A DNA stretch of 64,000 nt, taken from contig NZ_BMGR01000001.1 in NCBI RefSeq assembly GCF_014640295.1, positions 434,001-498,000 on the forward strand, given 5' to 3'. Below are positions 33,277 to 41,589 of the stretch, piece after piece. A program made the position numbers and the translations under genes. This stretch comes from Paenibacillus abyssi (GTDB lineage: Bacteria > Bacillota > Bacilli > Paenibacillales > Paenibacillaceae). The notes beneath the pieces are model-generated. The model had not been told where the DNA came from, searched no databases, and saw nothing but the letters and a program-made list of their open reading frames with translations. Positions within the stretch are counted from its first letter, which is position 1; the number at the start of each line of letters is the position of its first letter.

Positions 33277-34500
33277 CTACTTGGATTCATTCGCAGCATT
33301 CTGGGACGAGCCTTGTTGAGACTTTACGAGTAAGAAGTATGCCAGTATAGCAGCTGCGCTCGCACAAAGTAAAATGACGCCCAGCGGAACGGCTGTATCT
33401 TCGCCTGCAATGCCAACCAATGGAGCGACGACCGCGCCTAGCAGGAAGGGAACAACGCCGAGCAGCGCTGCCGCGCTTCCCGCCATGCGAGCCTGACCCT
33501 CCATCGCAAGCGGGAAGGCGGCTGTCGAGGTGATCCCGATTGCGGCTACAAAGAAAAACAACGGGATCACCAATGTGAACAGCGGTCCATTGACGACAGC
33601 GACGATTATGACAGCCGCACTTGCCACTAGGGCTAGCCACAGGCCGAAATGCAGGAAGGTGCGTTCAGATACACGATGAGACATCCGTCCGACGATTTGG
33701 GAGCCAATAATCAAGCTAATCCCATTAGACCCGAACAGGAGAGCGAATACGGTGGGAGATGCTCCATATATATTTTGATAAATGAAGGGCGTACCGGAAA
33801 CATAAGCGAATACCCCGGCGATCATAATGCCCTGCGCCAGCATATAGCCCAAAAACTGGCGATCCCGCAAAAGCAAGTTATAGGCGCGCAGCTGATGCCC
33901 GAAATTCGTAGGACTGCGGCGCTCGGAAGGCAGGGTTTCCTGCAAACGCCATTTTGTCATTATGAACAAGTACGTGCCCAGAAGTGCTAAAGTTATAAAT
34001 ACACCGATCCATGTCGTGAACGAAAGGACGCCGCTGCCTGCAACGGGAGCCGTGAGAGGTCCCAAATTACTTACAAGCAAAAGCAACGAGAAAAATTTAG
34101 TGAGGTCTTTACCGCTATACAGGTCCCGTGCGATGGCTCGAGAGATCACGATGCCCGCCGAAGCGGCAAACCCCTGCATAAACCGAAATACGATCAATAG
34201 CCCTATATTGGGTGAGAATGCGCAAGCTAACGAAGAGGCGACATAAACTGCCATAAAAATGAGCAATGGATTTCGTCTGCCATACCCATCGCTCAGCGCC
34301 CCCGTCACGAGTTGACCCACGCCGAGTCCAAGTAAACAAGCGGTGAGACTGAACTGGATTAGGGAAGGCGTCGTATTGAATTGTTCTGCCATCTCCGGGA
34401 ACGCAGGTAAATACATATCGATCGTAAATGGCCCCAGCGTCGAAAATAAACCTAGCAGCAATGCCAATCTAACCTCATGCCGATTGTTGTTATTGGTCAT
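33277..34500 (-). CDS. Bcr/CflA-type MFS drug exporter (copy 1)
   Basis: 407-residue transporter with twelve predicted membrane helices. GPFTIDMYLPAFPEMAEQF near the start and GALSDGYGRRNPLL (the MFS loop 2-3 motif) are diagnostic for the Bcr/CflA multidrug group. FRFMQGFAASAGIVISRAIA is the expected helix 4-5 sequence. It is a near relative of the protein at 39063-40268. The cupin gene ends 15 bases upstream on the same strand, so they are probably co-transcribed. The drug or metabolite exported is unknown. Confidence 0.85.
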   Translation of the reverse strand: MTNNNNRHEVRLALLLGLFSTLGPFTIDMYLPAFPEMAEQFNTTPSLIQFSLTACLLGLGVGQLVTGALSDGYGRRNPLLIFMAVYVASSLACAFSPNIGLLIVFRFMQGFAASAGIVISRAIARDLYSGKDLTKFFSLLLLVSNLGPLTAPVAGSGVLSFTTWIGVFITLALLGTYLFIMTKWRLQETLPSERRSPTNFGHQLRAYNLLLRDRQFLGYMLAQGIMIAGVFAYVSGTPFIYQNIYGASPTVFALLFGSNGISLIIGSQIVGRMSHRVSERTFLHFGLWLALVASAAVIIVAVVNGPLFTLVIPLFFFVAAIGITSTAAFPLAMEGQARMAGSAAALLGVVPFLLGAVVAPLVGIAGEDTAVPLGVILLCASAAAILAYFLLVKSQQGSSQNAANESK

Positions 34501-34515
34501 GTCCTCGAGAGTCTC

Positions 34516-34920
34516 CTAGTCCGGCTGGGCGTTGTACTGATCGTCGGTGACTTGCTCCATCCAATCGACCGCCTTACCGTCAAGATGCTCTTGAATGGCA
34601 ATGTGAGTCATTGCTGTGCTTGGAGAAGCGCCATGCCAATGTTTTTCGCCCGGCGGGAACCAGACTACATCGCCGGGACGAATCTCCACAATGGGACCTC
34701 CCCAACGTTGAACTCTTCCGCAGCCTGAGGTTACAATCAGAGTTTGACCTAGCGGATGCGTATGCCATGCCGTCCGTCCACCAGGCTCGAACGTAACGCT
34801 CGCTCCGGCCGCGCGTGCAGGACCGGGTGCTCCAAACAGGGGATCAATCCGAACCGTGCCAGTAAAATATTCGGAAGGCCCCTTGCCGGAAGGCTGCGTA
34901 CCGATTCTTTTGATTTCCAT
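34516..34920 (-). CDS. Cupin-domain protein
   Basis: 134-residue single-domain cupin. Motif 1 is [20 protein letters not shown], with His-x-His metal ligands near residues 53-55. Motif 2 is [16 protein letters not shown]. This small type is often found with carboxymuconolactone decarboxylase- or dehydrogenase-like genes and may bind a metal for a small-molecule reaction. ATG 34920 is nine bases after GGAGG. The ribosome binding site overlaps the stop codon of an SDR relic, which indicates a former longer operon. Confidence 0.8.
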   Translation of the reverse strand: MEIKRIGTQPSGKGPSEYFTGTVRIDPLFGAPGPARAAGASVTFEPGGRTAWHTHPLGQTLIVTSGCGRVQRWGGPIVEIRPGDVVWFPPGEKHWHGASPSTAMTHIAIQEHLDGKAVDWMEQVTDDQYNAQPD

Positions 34921-34935
34921 TTTCAAGAACCTCCA

Positions 34936-35100
34936 TTACCAATCGATTTGTTTGCCGTCTCTGAACAATCCCCCGTTAGGCCCTTCAGGTCCGATCGTCG
35001 CCAACCAAAGGATGGACTCCGCGGCTTGCTTAGGCGTTCTCGGGACAGATGGTCCGCCCATATCTGAAAAAGCGCCTGCGCCTTGGTAGGACACTTCAAG
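34936..35100 (-). pseudogene. C-terminal tail of an SDR oxidoreductase
   Basis: On the minus strand VPRTPKQAAESILWLATIGP followed by EGPNGGLFRDGKQIDW ends at TAA 34936. This is the usual ending of one SDR group (P-x-x-G-A-x-x-x-x-W-L-A-T, then GGFFxDxxPxxW). The upstream 180 residues with cofactor and catalytic motifs are absent; the frame fades near 35100. It lies directly before the cupin gene. Confidence 0.6.
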
Positions 35101-35169
35101 GTAACGTCCATTGTCGAATCCCTCAGTTGTTGCGCGAAGCCAACCCTAAAATATCGCCAGAATGACTCG

Positions 35170-36219
35170 TTATTCGTTCTCCATCGTGGCGATGTCGATT
35201 ACGAAACGATACCGGACATCCGAAGCGAGTACCCGTTCCCAGGCCTCATCGATCTGATTCGCGGAAATGACCTCGATCTCGGGAGCGATGTTGTGTTCGG
35301 CGCAAAAGTTCAACATCTCCTGCGTTTCGCGGATGCCACCGATCATCGACCCGGCGAACGACCGACGATGAGGGATCAGCGAGAATACCTGAACCGGCAG
35401 CGGTTCCGCCGGCGCACCGACGTTGACCAATGTACCGTCCAACGCCAACAACGAAAGATAGGCATTAATATCGATTTCCGCGCTCACCGTATTCACGATG
35501 AGGTCGAACGTACCGGCCAGTTTCTTGAACGTCTCCGGATCGTTCGTCGCGTAGTAATGGTCCGCGCCAAGCCGCAAACCGTCTTCTTTCTTCTTTAAAG
35601 ATTGCGATAAAACCGTTACCTCTGCCCCCATGGCATGAGCGAGCTTCACAGCCATGTGTCCAAGCCCGCCAAGTCCGACGACAGCTACCTTCTTGCCGGG
35701 AGCGGCTCCCCAATGACGCAGCGGCGAGTACGTCGTAATGCCGGCGCACAGGAGAGGAGCGGCGGCGTCCAACTCCATACCGTCAGGTATTCGAACCACG
35801 AAGTCTTCCGTTACGACGATGTGGGTAGAATAACCACCTTGCGTATATTGCCCGTATCGGTCGATGGCTCCATAGGTGCCCGTATTCCCGCTAAGGCAAT
35901 ACTGCTCCTCCCCCTTATGGCAGCTCGCGCATTCTCCGCAGGAGTCAACCATGCAGCCAACCCCTACTCGGTCGCCAATGGTATACTTGGTCACTTCCGA
36001 ACCGACCTGGGTAACGATACCGGCGATCTCGTGCCCTGGCACGAGAGGATATTGGACCGGTCCCCAATCGCCGCGAGCGGTATGAATGTCGGAGTGGCAA
36101 ATACCAGCGAATTTAATCTCAATGAGAACATCATGCGGCTTCAGATCCCTGCGTTCGATCGTTGTCAGTTTGAAGGGGCCTTCCGGATTAAATACAGCAC
36201 GTGCATTAGTTTGAATCAT
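35170..36219 (-). CDS. Zinc-dependent alcohol dehydrogenase, CAD/YahK type
   Basis: 349-residue medium-chain dehydrogenase. Catalytic zinc ligands are Cys41 (GICHSDIH) and His63-Glu64 (PGHEIAG); the structural zinc site is Cys94, 97, 100 and 108. The cofactor loop is [20 protein letters not shown], followed by [10 protein letters not shown], typical of NADP-preferring cinnamyl-alcohol-type enzymes that reduce aldehydes. The start ATG 36219 ([10 protein letters not shown]) follows AGGAGGA. It is divergent from the TetR gene, which may regulate it. Confidence 0.9.
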   Translation of the reverse strand: MIQTNARAVFNPEGPFKLTTIERRDLKPHDVLIEIKFAGICHSDIHTARGDWGPVQYPLVPGHEIAGIVTQVGSEVTKYTIGDRVGVGCMVDSCGECASCHKGEEQYCLSGNTGTYGAIDRYGQYTQGGYSTHIVVTEDFVVRIPDGMELDAAAPLLCAGITTYSPLRHWGAAPGKKVAVVGLGGLGHMAVKLAHAMGAEVTVLSQSLKKKEDGLRLGADHYYATNDPETFKKLAGTFDLIVNTVSAEIDINAYLSLLALDGTLVNVGAPAEPLPVQVFSLIPHRRSFAGSMIGGIRETQEMLNFCAEHNIAPEIEVISANQIDEAWERVLASDVRYRFVIDIATMENE

Positions 36220-36387
36220 ACATATCCTCCTGTAATCCATGAATAGAATTTCAATATTTTCATGCTTGTTTAGAAATACTAATAAGCGCAACATAAGATC
36301 GATAAACAAAACGCTTTGCCTAATCAACCTATGTTTATTATTATATAAGCAAGGAAAGGACATTCAATGGTTAAAAGAATCCGAAAC

Positions 36388-36401
36388 GTTGATATATCAA
36401 C
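36388..36401. promoter_or_regulatory. Perfect palindrome, candidate TetR operator
   Basis: GTTGATATATCAAC is a perfect 14-base palindrome in the divergent region between the alcohol dehydrogenase gene and the TetR gene, 50 bases before the preferred TetR start. It would be inside the TetR reading frame only if an upstream ATG were used. Confidence 0.5.
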
Positions 36402-36450
36402 AGAATTATACAAAATGTTAATTATCTCAGAAAGCTTGGTGACGATCACA

Positions 36451-37008
36451 ATGGCCAAATTAGATCGGAGAATTCTTAAAACACAAGAATCCTTGAGAAA
36501 AGCTGTTATCGAACTGATGACTGAAAAAAACTTTGATGATATTACCATTCAGGATATTGCGGATCGGGCAAACGTAAACCGCGGAACCATTTATCTACAT
36601 TTTCAGGATAAATACGATTTATTAGATAAACTCATAGAAGGCCATTTAAATGAATTAGGGGAAATGGATAAGTGGGCTTGCCAGATGGATTGGAGCGAAG
36701 CGCTTATACCCTATTTTGAATATTTTGAGAAAAATTACTTATTTTTTTCGACCATGTTAGCAAGCAAAGAGGCGAAAGGTGCCCCATCCTCTTTCAGAAC
36801 CCGGCTTCTTGCTTATTTTATGGAAGGCTTTAAAGGTGAGATTGACAAAGAAAGTGAACGAAATACGGATTTAAGTGAAGATGTTATGTTGCAATATGCG
36901 GGGACAGCTTATGTAGGGGTGATTGAGTGGTGGATCCGAAATGGCATGCCTCATCCGCCGCAAGCAATGGCCAAACAAGTGGGAGCCCTGTTAGAAAGAA
37001 CGCTTTAA
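36451..37008 (+). CDS. TetR-family transcriptional regulator
   Basis: 185-residue regulator. DNA-binding domain: TQESLRKAVIELMTEKNFDD, then ITIQDIADRANVNRGTIYLH with the recognition helix, near residues 12-52. The C-terminal part (LIPYFEYFEKNYLFFSTMLA, QYAGTAYVGVIEWWIRNGMP) fits the TetR_C_33-like group. I use ATG 36451 (MAKLDRRILKTQ). An upstream ATG at 36367 has a good AAAGGA site but would put the palindrome inside the gene and add 28 residues without homology. It probably represses itself and the divergent alcohol dehydrogenase. Confidence 0.85.
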   Translation: MAKLDRRILKTQESLRKAVIELMTEKNFDDITIQDIADRANVNRGTIYLHFQDKYDLLDKLIEGHLNELGEMDKWACQMDWSEALIPYFEYFEKNYLFFSTMLASKEAKGAPSSFRTRLLAYFMEGFKGEIDKESERNTDLSEDVMLQYAGTAYVGVIEWWIRNGMPHPPQAMAKQVGALLERTL

Positions 37009-37016
37009 TCGGATAT

Positions 37017-37190
37017 CTAATCAGAAACGACATGTCCGGCTACGGAGTCAGTCGTAACAATCTGGCCGGATTGTTGTTTCTTCATGATATACCATCCGGC
37101 TCCATCACCAGGAATATAGGCCTGTCCGTAAATCGACATGCCGTCTCGCTTCACTAAAATTTCCTTCACTTGCAATTGCTGCAGGTGATC
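37017..37190 (-). pseudogene. Possible N-terminal remnant of an alpha/beta hydrolase
   Basis: The minus-strand stretch KEILVKRDGMSIYGQAYIPG, followed by DGAGWYIMKKQQSGQIV, is like the first 30 residues of acyl-peptide-type alpha/beta hydrolases (strand-turn-strand before the HG motif). A stop follows at 37017 and there is no HG or nucleophile. The remaining 37191-37438 holds nothing recognisable. Confidence is low. Confidence 0.25.
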
Positions 37191-37438
37191 ACCGGTGCCA
37201 TGACGGAAAGCGATATTGCAAATTATATAGAGTTAATAAGGACATGAAACCGATGATTATCTTATTTCTGTCCAGTCTAGCAACGAAGGATTCGATAGCG
37301 ATGTCGCTTTCCGCAATATATTCAAGAATACTCCTCTTCCTCAGAACTCCGATAGCAGCACTTGACTTCCTTCCAGATCTTCCTCCCGTAATTACTGCAG
37401 TTTTTAGTTAGATGTCATATTCTCCCTTTTCGATGACA

Positions 37439-38089
37439 TCAACGCTGTGTAATCCGAAGATCAGAAAAGAAAGCCTCGGTCCCAATGTCTACGAACAGAC
37501 CAATGTTTCCCGAGGTTGCCTCCGCCTTAGTCTTGTCTAATGACATGTACTCGGCCCCATCGACAAATACTGTCAGGTGGATCTCGTCAATTTCCAACGT
37601 GAGATTAATCCATTCGGCAGGACCAATGTCCGCTCCCGCCTCGAAACGACCGTCCGGGTATTCCTGTCTCAGCCGTTCGAACCGCCAATCAGGGTATGCG
37701 AAATACTGGACGGCACGCTTATCGCGAGGCGACTCGGGCTTTGTCTTTAAGCCGTTTAACGGACGAAGGTAGACTGCTTCAAAGACATCATCACTATTGC
37801 TTATGCGATATGCCAGTCCTGCGAACCCGCGTGCATAAGCCGGAGCATCGTCTCGTAACTTACTGAACAAGTCTACCGATATCGTTCCGTTTTTGAAATC
37901 TCCAGGAATCAACAAGAATGTCGGCATATCAATGAAATCAATGTTTGGTTCGCCTTTTGAAGTTTCATCCGTCAGTGTAATGCATAATGCCTGCCGCCCA
38001 CCCATTGTAGTCGGATTGGCGGTCACGGACTGAGTTCGGGCTCCTTCTGGCAGCTTCCCAAGGTCGTAAGTGATGGTCTGTGTGTTCAT
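37439..38089 (-). CDS. Concanavalin A-like (DUF1080-type) glucanase/lectin-fold protein
   Basis: 216-residue protein without signal peptide, with ATG 38089 after AAGGAGG. The pattern of alternating strands with FKNGTISVDLFSKL, GFAGLAYRISNSDDVFEAVY and WINLTLEIDEIHLTVFVDGA near the end is typical of LamG/ConA-like folds such as DUF1080 (3-keto-disaccharide hydrolase-like). The ending SGNIGLFVDIGTEAFFSDLR completes the beta sandwich. A cytosolic sugar-related role is possible; activity is unknown. It is the last gene before a tetR-side gap. Confidence 0.65.
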   Translation of the reverse strand: MNTQTITYDLGKLPEGARTQSVTANPTTMGGRQALCITLTDETSKGEPNIDFIDMPTFLLIPGDFKNGTISVDLFSKLRDDAPAYARGFAGLAYRISNSDDVFEAVYLRPLNGLKTKPESPRDKRAVQYFAYPDWRFERLRQEYPDGRFEAGADIGPAEWINLTLEIDEIHLTVFVDGAEYMSLDKTKAEATSGNIGLFVDIGTEAFFSDLRITQR

Positions 38090-38217
38090 AGTAGTTTCCT
38101 CCTTAATTAATCGTTACGGTGCGATGGTGCATTGGCTTCTTCTGACTAATGCATCGCTGAGCGGTCCCGTGATCATATGCCCCCTGCTTGACCCGCCTGA
38201 TCGAGCTTCTTGATTCA

Positions 38218-39066
38218 TCAATTCGATCCTTTCTCTTGGATCGGGAAAGCTTCTTCTTTGGAGACATGGATCATTTCCTGGGGGAACGTTTTCTTAAAAT
38301 ACTTTTCGACTCGCGTATGAATATCCCGCTGGTACCAATCCGATAGACCGTTTGCTTCAAACAATTGCGGCATCCCAAGGCTCGCCGAACGCTTCCCCAT
38401 TGAACCGTCCCCGATATTTAGCGTATCGATCCATATCCGATCTACGATACCCTCCAGCAATTTAGGAAAGTGAGGGGTAAACGGCAGTACGGGCGAAATC
38501 GAGGCCTGCGTAGCGATTCCGGCCTCATGCAGTTCTTTTAATGCTTTTAGCCGCAGCTTGATGCCAGGCGAATACGGTGCGAAGATATGCTTGATATCTT
38601 CCCGATCCGTTTCGATCGTCATCGAGATCAGGATGCTGCATGTCTCTTTTAGTTGGACTAACAAATCAAGATCTCTCTTAATGAGCGGACTTCGTGTCTG
38701 GATTTGCAGCAAATCCGGCGGCATATCAATCATCGTTTCCAATATTCGCCGCGTAATCGTCGCCTTTCGTTCAATCGGCTGATAGGGGTCTGTGGCTGAA
38801 GACATAAAGATATGGATGGGTTTGTTTTTGCGGCGTAACTTAACCATCTCGGTCCGATAATTTTCCGCCGCGTTCGTTTTGATATCCACCCATTCTCCCC
38901 AAGGAATATCTTTGAATCGTTGAATCGGCATTTCCCTGACATAACAATATCGGCAGGAGAACGCGCAGCCGCCATATGGATTTAAGGAATGGGTAAATCC
39001 GACATCCAAATAGCCCTTTGCTTCCGTGAGAATTTTCTTTGCAACAATATCTTGAACCGCGATCAC
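38218..39066 (-). CDS. SPL-family radical SAM protein
   Basis: 282-residue radical SAM enzyme of the spore photoproduct lyase-related group. The cluster motif CAFSCRYCY (C-x3-C-x2-C) follows GFTHSLNPYGG. IHIFMSSATDPYQPIERK and ILISMTIETDREDI are characteristic of the PA0069-type subgroup. The start GTG 39066 overlaps the MFS stop codon (GTGA) and follows GGAG. This subgroup's reaction is not known; DNA repair is implied only by family name. Confidence 0.8.
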   Translation of the reverse strand: MIAVQDIVAKKILTEAKGYLDVGFTHSLNPYGGCAFSCRYCYVREMPIQRFKDIPWGEWVDIKTNAAENYRTEMVKLRRKNKPIHIFMSSATDPYQPIERKATITRRILETMIDMPPDLLQIQTRSPLIKRDLDLLVQLKETCSILISMTIETDREDIKHIFAPYSPGIKLRLKALKELHEAGIATQASISPVLPFTPHFPKLLEGIVDRIWIDTLNIGDGSMGKRSASLGMPQLFEANGLSDWYQRDIHTRVEKYFKKTFPQEMIHVSKEEAFPIQEKGSN

Positions 39067-40268
39067 CGTACACTTCGCTCCTTTTTCCTGAAAACCAGGA
39101 CTACATATGTGATAATGGCTATTGAGCTCGTTGTAAAAATAATGATCCCTAATGGTAAAGCAGAATATTCCCCCGCAATCCCCACAAGCGGGGAAGTGAT
39201 ACAACCGAATAATAAAGGGAAGACACCCAGCAGCGCGGCGGCGCTGCCTGCAATATGCCCTTGCAAATCCATCGCTAATGCAGAAAATACGGGTGAGATC
39301 ATTCCGATCGATCCGACTAATAAAAAAAGCGGTATAACCAGCGTAAATAAAGGTCCATGTGCTAGAACCACAATCAGGACTGCCGTGCTGGTGATCATGG
39401 CCAGCGACATTCCGAATAGAAGAAAACGACGTTCCGGCATACGTCCGGACAGTCGCCTTGCCAGATGGGATCCTAAGATTAAGCTGACACCGTTAAGCGC
39501 AAAGAGTATCGAAAACGTTTGAGGCGACACACCGTATATCTTCTGATAAATAAATGGAGTTCCCGAAATGTAGGCAAAGACGCCTGCGAACATGATGCCT
39601 GGAGCTAACGCATAACCCATAAACGTCCGATTTACAAGTAATGTTTTAAAGTTTGATAACAACCCCACTACATTGCTGGGGACACGTTGCGCAACAGGTA
39701 AGCTCTCCTTGAGCTTCCATGTTGTTATGCTCGTCAATAACAGCCCAAGAAGCCCCAAAAAGATAAACATTCCAACCCATTCGGTGAAAGAAAGTACAGC
39801 ACTCCCTGCAAGCGGCGCAAGCAATGGGGCGGCATTCCCAATCATCATGAGGAGGGCAAAAAACTTTGCCAATTCGATCCCGCTGTACTTGTCGCGAACA
39901 ATCGCCCGAGTGATCACAATTCCGCCGGCCGCGGCAAATCCTTGAATAAAACGTAATAGAATGAACACCGTAACATTCGGTGCAAACGCACATCCAAATG
40001 AGGAAAGGAAATAGAGTATCATCGAGATTGATAGCGGTTTACGTCGGCCATACACATCGCTTAAAGCTCCGATAACGATTTGGCCTATGGCTAATCCTAA
40101 AATGCATGCGGTTAAACTCACCTGTATGACCGATGCGCTGGTTCCAAAAAACTTCATCATTTCAGGAAATGCCGGAAGATACATATCGATTGTAAATGGC
40201 CCCAGCGCAGAAAAAGCCGCCAGTATGAGAGCAAATCTAAGCTGATGATGATCTCGCATTAAATTCAT
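39063..40268 (-). CDS. Bcr/CflA-type MFS drug exporter (copy 2)
   Basis: 401-residue, twelve-helix transporter. It is clearly homologous along its whole length to the product of 33277-34500: GPFTIDMYLPAFPEMMKFF, GALSDVYGRRKPLS, FIQGFAAAGGIVITRAIVRD and SGTPFIYQKIYGVSPQTF. The start ATG 40268 lies about ten bases after GGAG. It is translationally coupled to the radical SAM gene. Two copies 5 kb apart suggest local duplication and divergence. Confidence 0.85.
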   Translation of the reverse strand: MNLMRDHHQLRFALILAAFSALGPFTIDMYLPAFPEMMKFFGTSASVIQVSLTACILGLAIGQIVIGALSDVYGRRKPLSISMILYFLSSFGCAFAPNVTVFILLRFIQGFAAAGGIVITRAIVRDKYSGIELAKFFALLMMIGNAAPLLAPLAGSAVLSFTEWVGMFIFLGLLGLLLTSITTWKLKESLPVAQRVPSNVVGLLSNFKTLLVNRTFMGYALAPGIMFAGVFAYISGTPFIYQKIYGVSPQTFSILFALNGVSLILGSHLARRLSGRMPERRFLLFGMSLAMITSTAVLIVVLAHGPLFTLVIPLFLLVGSIGMISPVFSALAMDLQGHIAGSAAALLGVFPLLFGCITSPLVGIAGEYSALPLGIIIFTTSSIAIITYVVLVFRKKERSVR

Positions 40269-40323
40269 TTCGATCTACAGCTCCAATCCGTTCGTTGAGT
40301 TAAAAGACACTCTCTCCCGAAGA

Positions 40324-40794
40324 TCAGGACGTGAATACCCGAAGGTATTCCAGATAATCTTCATCGCTATAAACATTAAAGACAATCCGTTCAAAACGGT
40401 GGTCGTGCGTATTTAGCCAGTCATTCACCGTTTCAACGGCTATTTGGGCGGCTTCCGCTTTGGGAAACCCGAATACCCCAGTAGAGATCGCGCAAAAAGC
40501 GACGCTCTTGATATCCGGAATCTCGCTTGCTTCACGATATCTATCCTGCGGGGGTCTCTCGTCGTTGAGAAGACCTTCGCCCCGGCGGCTATGGCCAACT
40601 GTAGCGCAGCCAATCCGACCGAGCTGGTACCGCCTCGAATCAGCAGCGTTTCCCCTGCTGCTAACCTTATTGATAACCTCTGCAATCCTAGGATTAGCGT
40701 TCAATACATTGTCGCGGAAGACAGGAGCCAAGTTATACGGAGGCCCCCCTTTTTCTCCCTCTAGAGTGACAATTTCCTTTTCTCTTCGGAACAT
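40324..40794 (-). pseudogene. Chimeric relic: quinone-oxidoreductase and macro-domain pieces
   Basis: In one frame AAGETLLIRGGTSSVGLAAL followed by QLAIAAGAKVFSTTRD is the NAD(P)-binding loop of a zinc-independent quinone reductase. In the other frame SEIPDIKSVAFCAISTGVFG, then FPKAEAAQIAVETVND and FNVYSDEDYLEYL form the C-terminal third of a YmdB-type macro domain. The pieces join near 40540-40560, with the reading frame changing there. N-terminal sequence (TLEGEKGGPPYNLAPVFRDN) is not identified. No complete domain remains. Confidence 0.5.
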
Positions 40795-40847
40795 TTTGCA
40801 TTTCGTATCTCTGCATTTATAATATAAGCAATAAAGTACATTTGAAA

Positions 40848-40876
40848 GTAGGCACCTTTTTATTATGTAGGAACCT
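40848..40876 (+). promoter_or_regulatory. Direct repeats before the hxlR-type gene
   Basis: GTAGGCACCT (40848-40857) and GTAGGAACCT (40867-40876) are direct repeats 19 bases apart, just upstream of the regulator's start. HxlR-family proteins such as HypR and YodB bind short repeated sites near their own promoter, so these are candidate binding sites. Confidence 0.5.
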
Positions 40877-40901
40877 AAAAGTAACTAATGGAGGGACACG
40901 A

Positions 40902-41261
40902 ATGTTACCCAATAGCAAAGAATTGCCCTTATGCCCTGTCGCGACAACAGTCGGCTTAATCGGCAACAAGTGGAAGCTGTTTATATTACGGGAGCTGCTT
41001 CCCGGTGCCAAACGTTTCGGCGAGCTTCGTAAAAGGATACCCGATATTAGTCAAAAGGTATTAACGCAAAACCTGAGATCGATGGAGGAAGATGGGATTG
41101 TTACTCGCGAAGTCTTCGCCGAGGTTCCGCCAAGAGTCGAGTACCAGCTTAGCGAGCTCGGAAATTCGTTACGGCCCATTATAAGCGTGATGGAAGTCTG
41201 GGGATTAAATTATCAAAAGAATGTAGCAGCCGCTGTACATGCGGAATTAGAATCCTTATAA
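40902..41261 (+). CDS. HxlR-family transcriptional regulator
   Basis: 119-residue winged helix regulator. The conserved LCPVATTVGLIGNKWKLFIL with Cys near residue 11, the wing region RFGELRKRIPDISQKVLTQN, and LRSMEEDGIVTREVFAEVPP mark HxlR/MarR-like redox or aldehyde sensors, in which the single Cys is the usual sensing residue. ATG 40902 follows GGAGGGA. The divergent quinone-reductase relic is a typical HxlR target. Confidence 0.85.
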   Translation: MLPNSKELPLCPVATTVGLIGNKWKLFILRELLPGAKRFGELRKRIPDISQKVLTQNLRSMEEDGIVTREVFAEVPPRVEYQLSELGNSLRPIISVMEVWGLNYQKNVAAAVHAELESL

Positions 41262-41270
41262 TTAAGCGCG

Positions 41271-41491
41271 TCAATAAGTAGATGTTTGTTTGAAGGCTAT
41301 AAGCTCTCGGTACGCCGAATGATTGAACCGGAGAGTGCGTTTGGAGAAATGAAGAGCAACTGGAGCTTCCGGCGATTCCTGCTTCGCGGCTTACCGAAGG
41401 TGAGCCTGGAAGTCGGGTGGCTTTCGCTTGCCCATAATCTGGTCAAATGGGTAACGATGAACCAAAAAGCGCGAATCGTGGGGGTCAAGTA
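41271..41491 (+). mobile_element. IS1182-family transposase C-terminal remnant
   Basis: GEMKSNWSFRRFLLRGLPKV followed by SLEVGWLSLAHNLVKWVTMN is the end of IS1182-type DDE transposases (Q-x-K-x-N-x-x-F-R-R-F-x-x-R-G). Only about the last 65 residues remain. The hairpin that follows could be the element's own terminator. Confidence 0.65.
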
Positions 41492-41517
41492 ACCCCCAAA
41501 CTCGCGCTTTTTTGCTT
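41464..41517. terminator. Bidirectional terminator between relic and GH31 gene
   Basis: AAAAAGCGCGA pairs with TCGCGCTTTTTT, with an inner stem GGGGGT/ACCCCC. A run of A on the left and T on the right lets it work in both directions, after the insertion-sequence relic and after the GH31 gene. A second GC-rich inverted repeat (GCCGTCCC/GGGACGGC, 41534-41541 and 41564-41571) lies closer to the GH31 stop. Confidence 0.75.
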
Positions 41518-41589
41518 AAACTCTGAAGACAAGGCCGTCCCTGCGTAGCAAAAAACTGCTTTTGGGACGGCTCCTCTTAATTTTACAGT

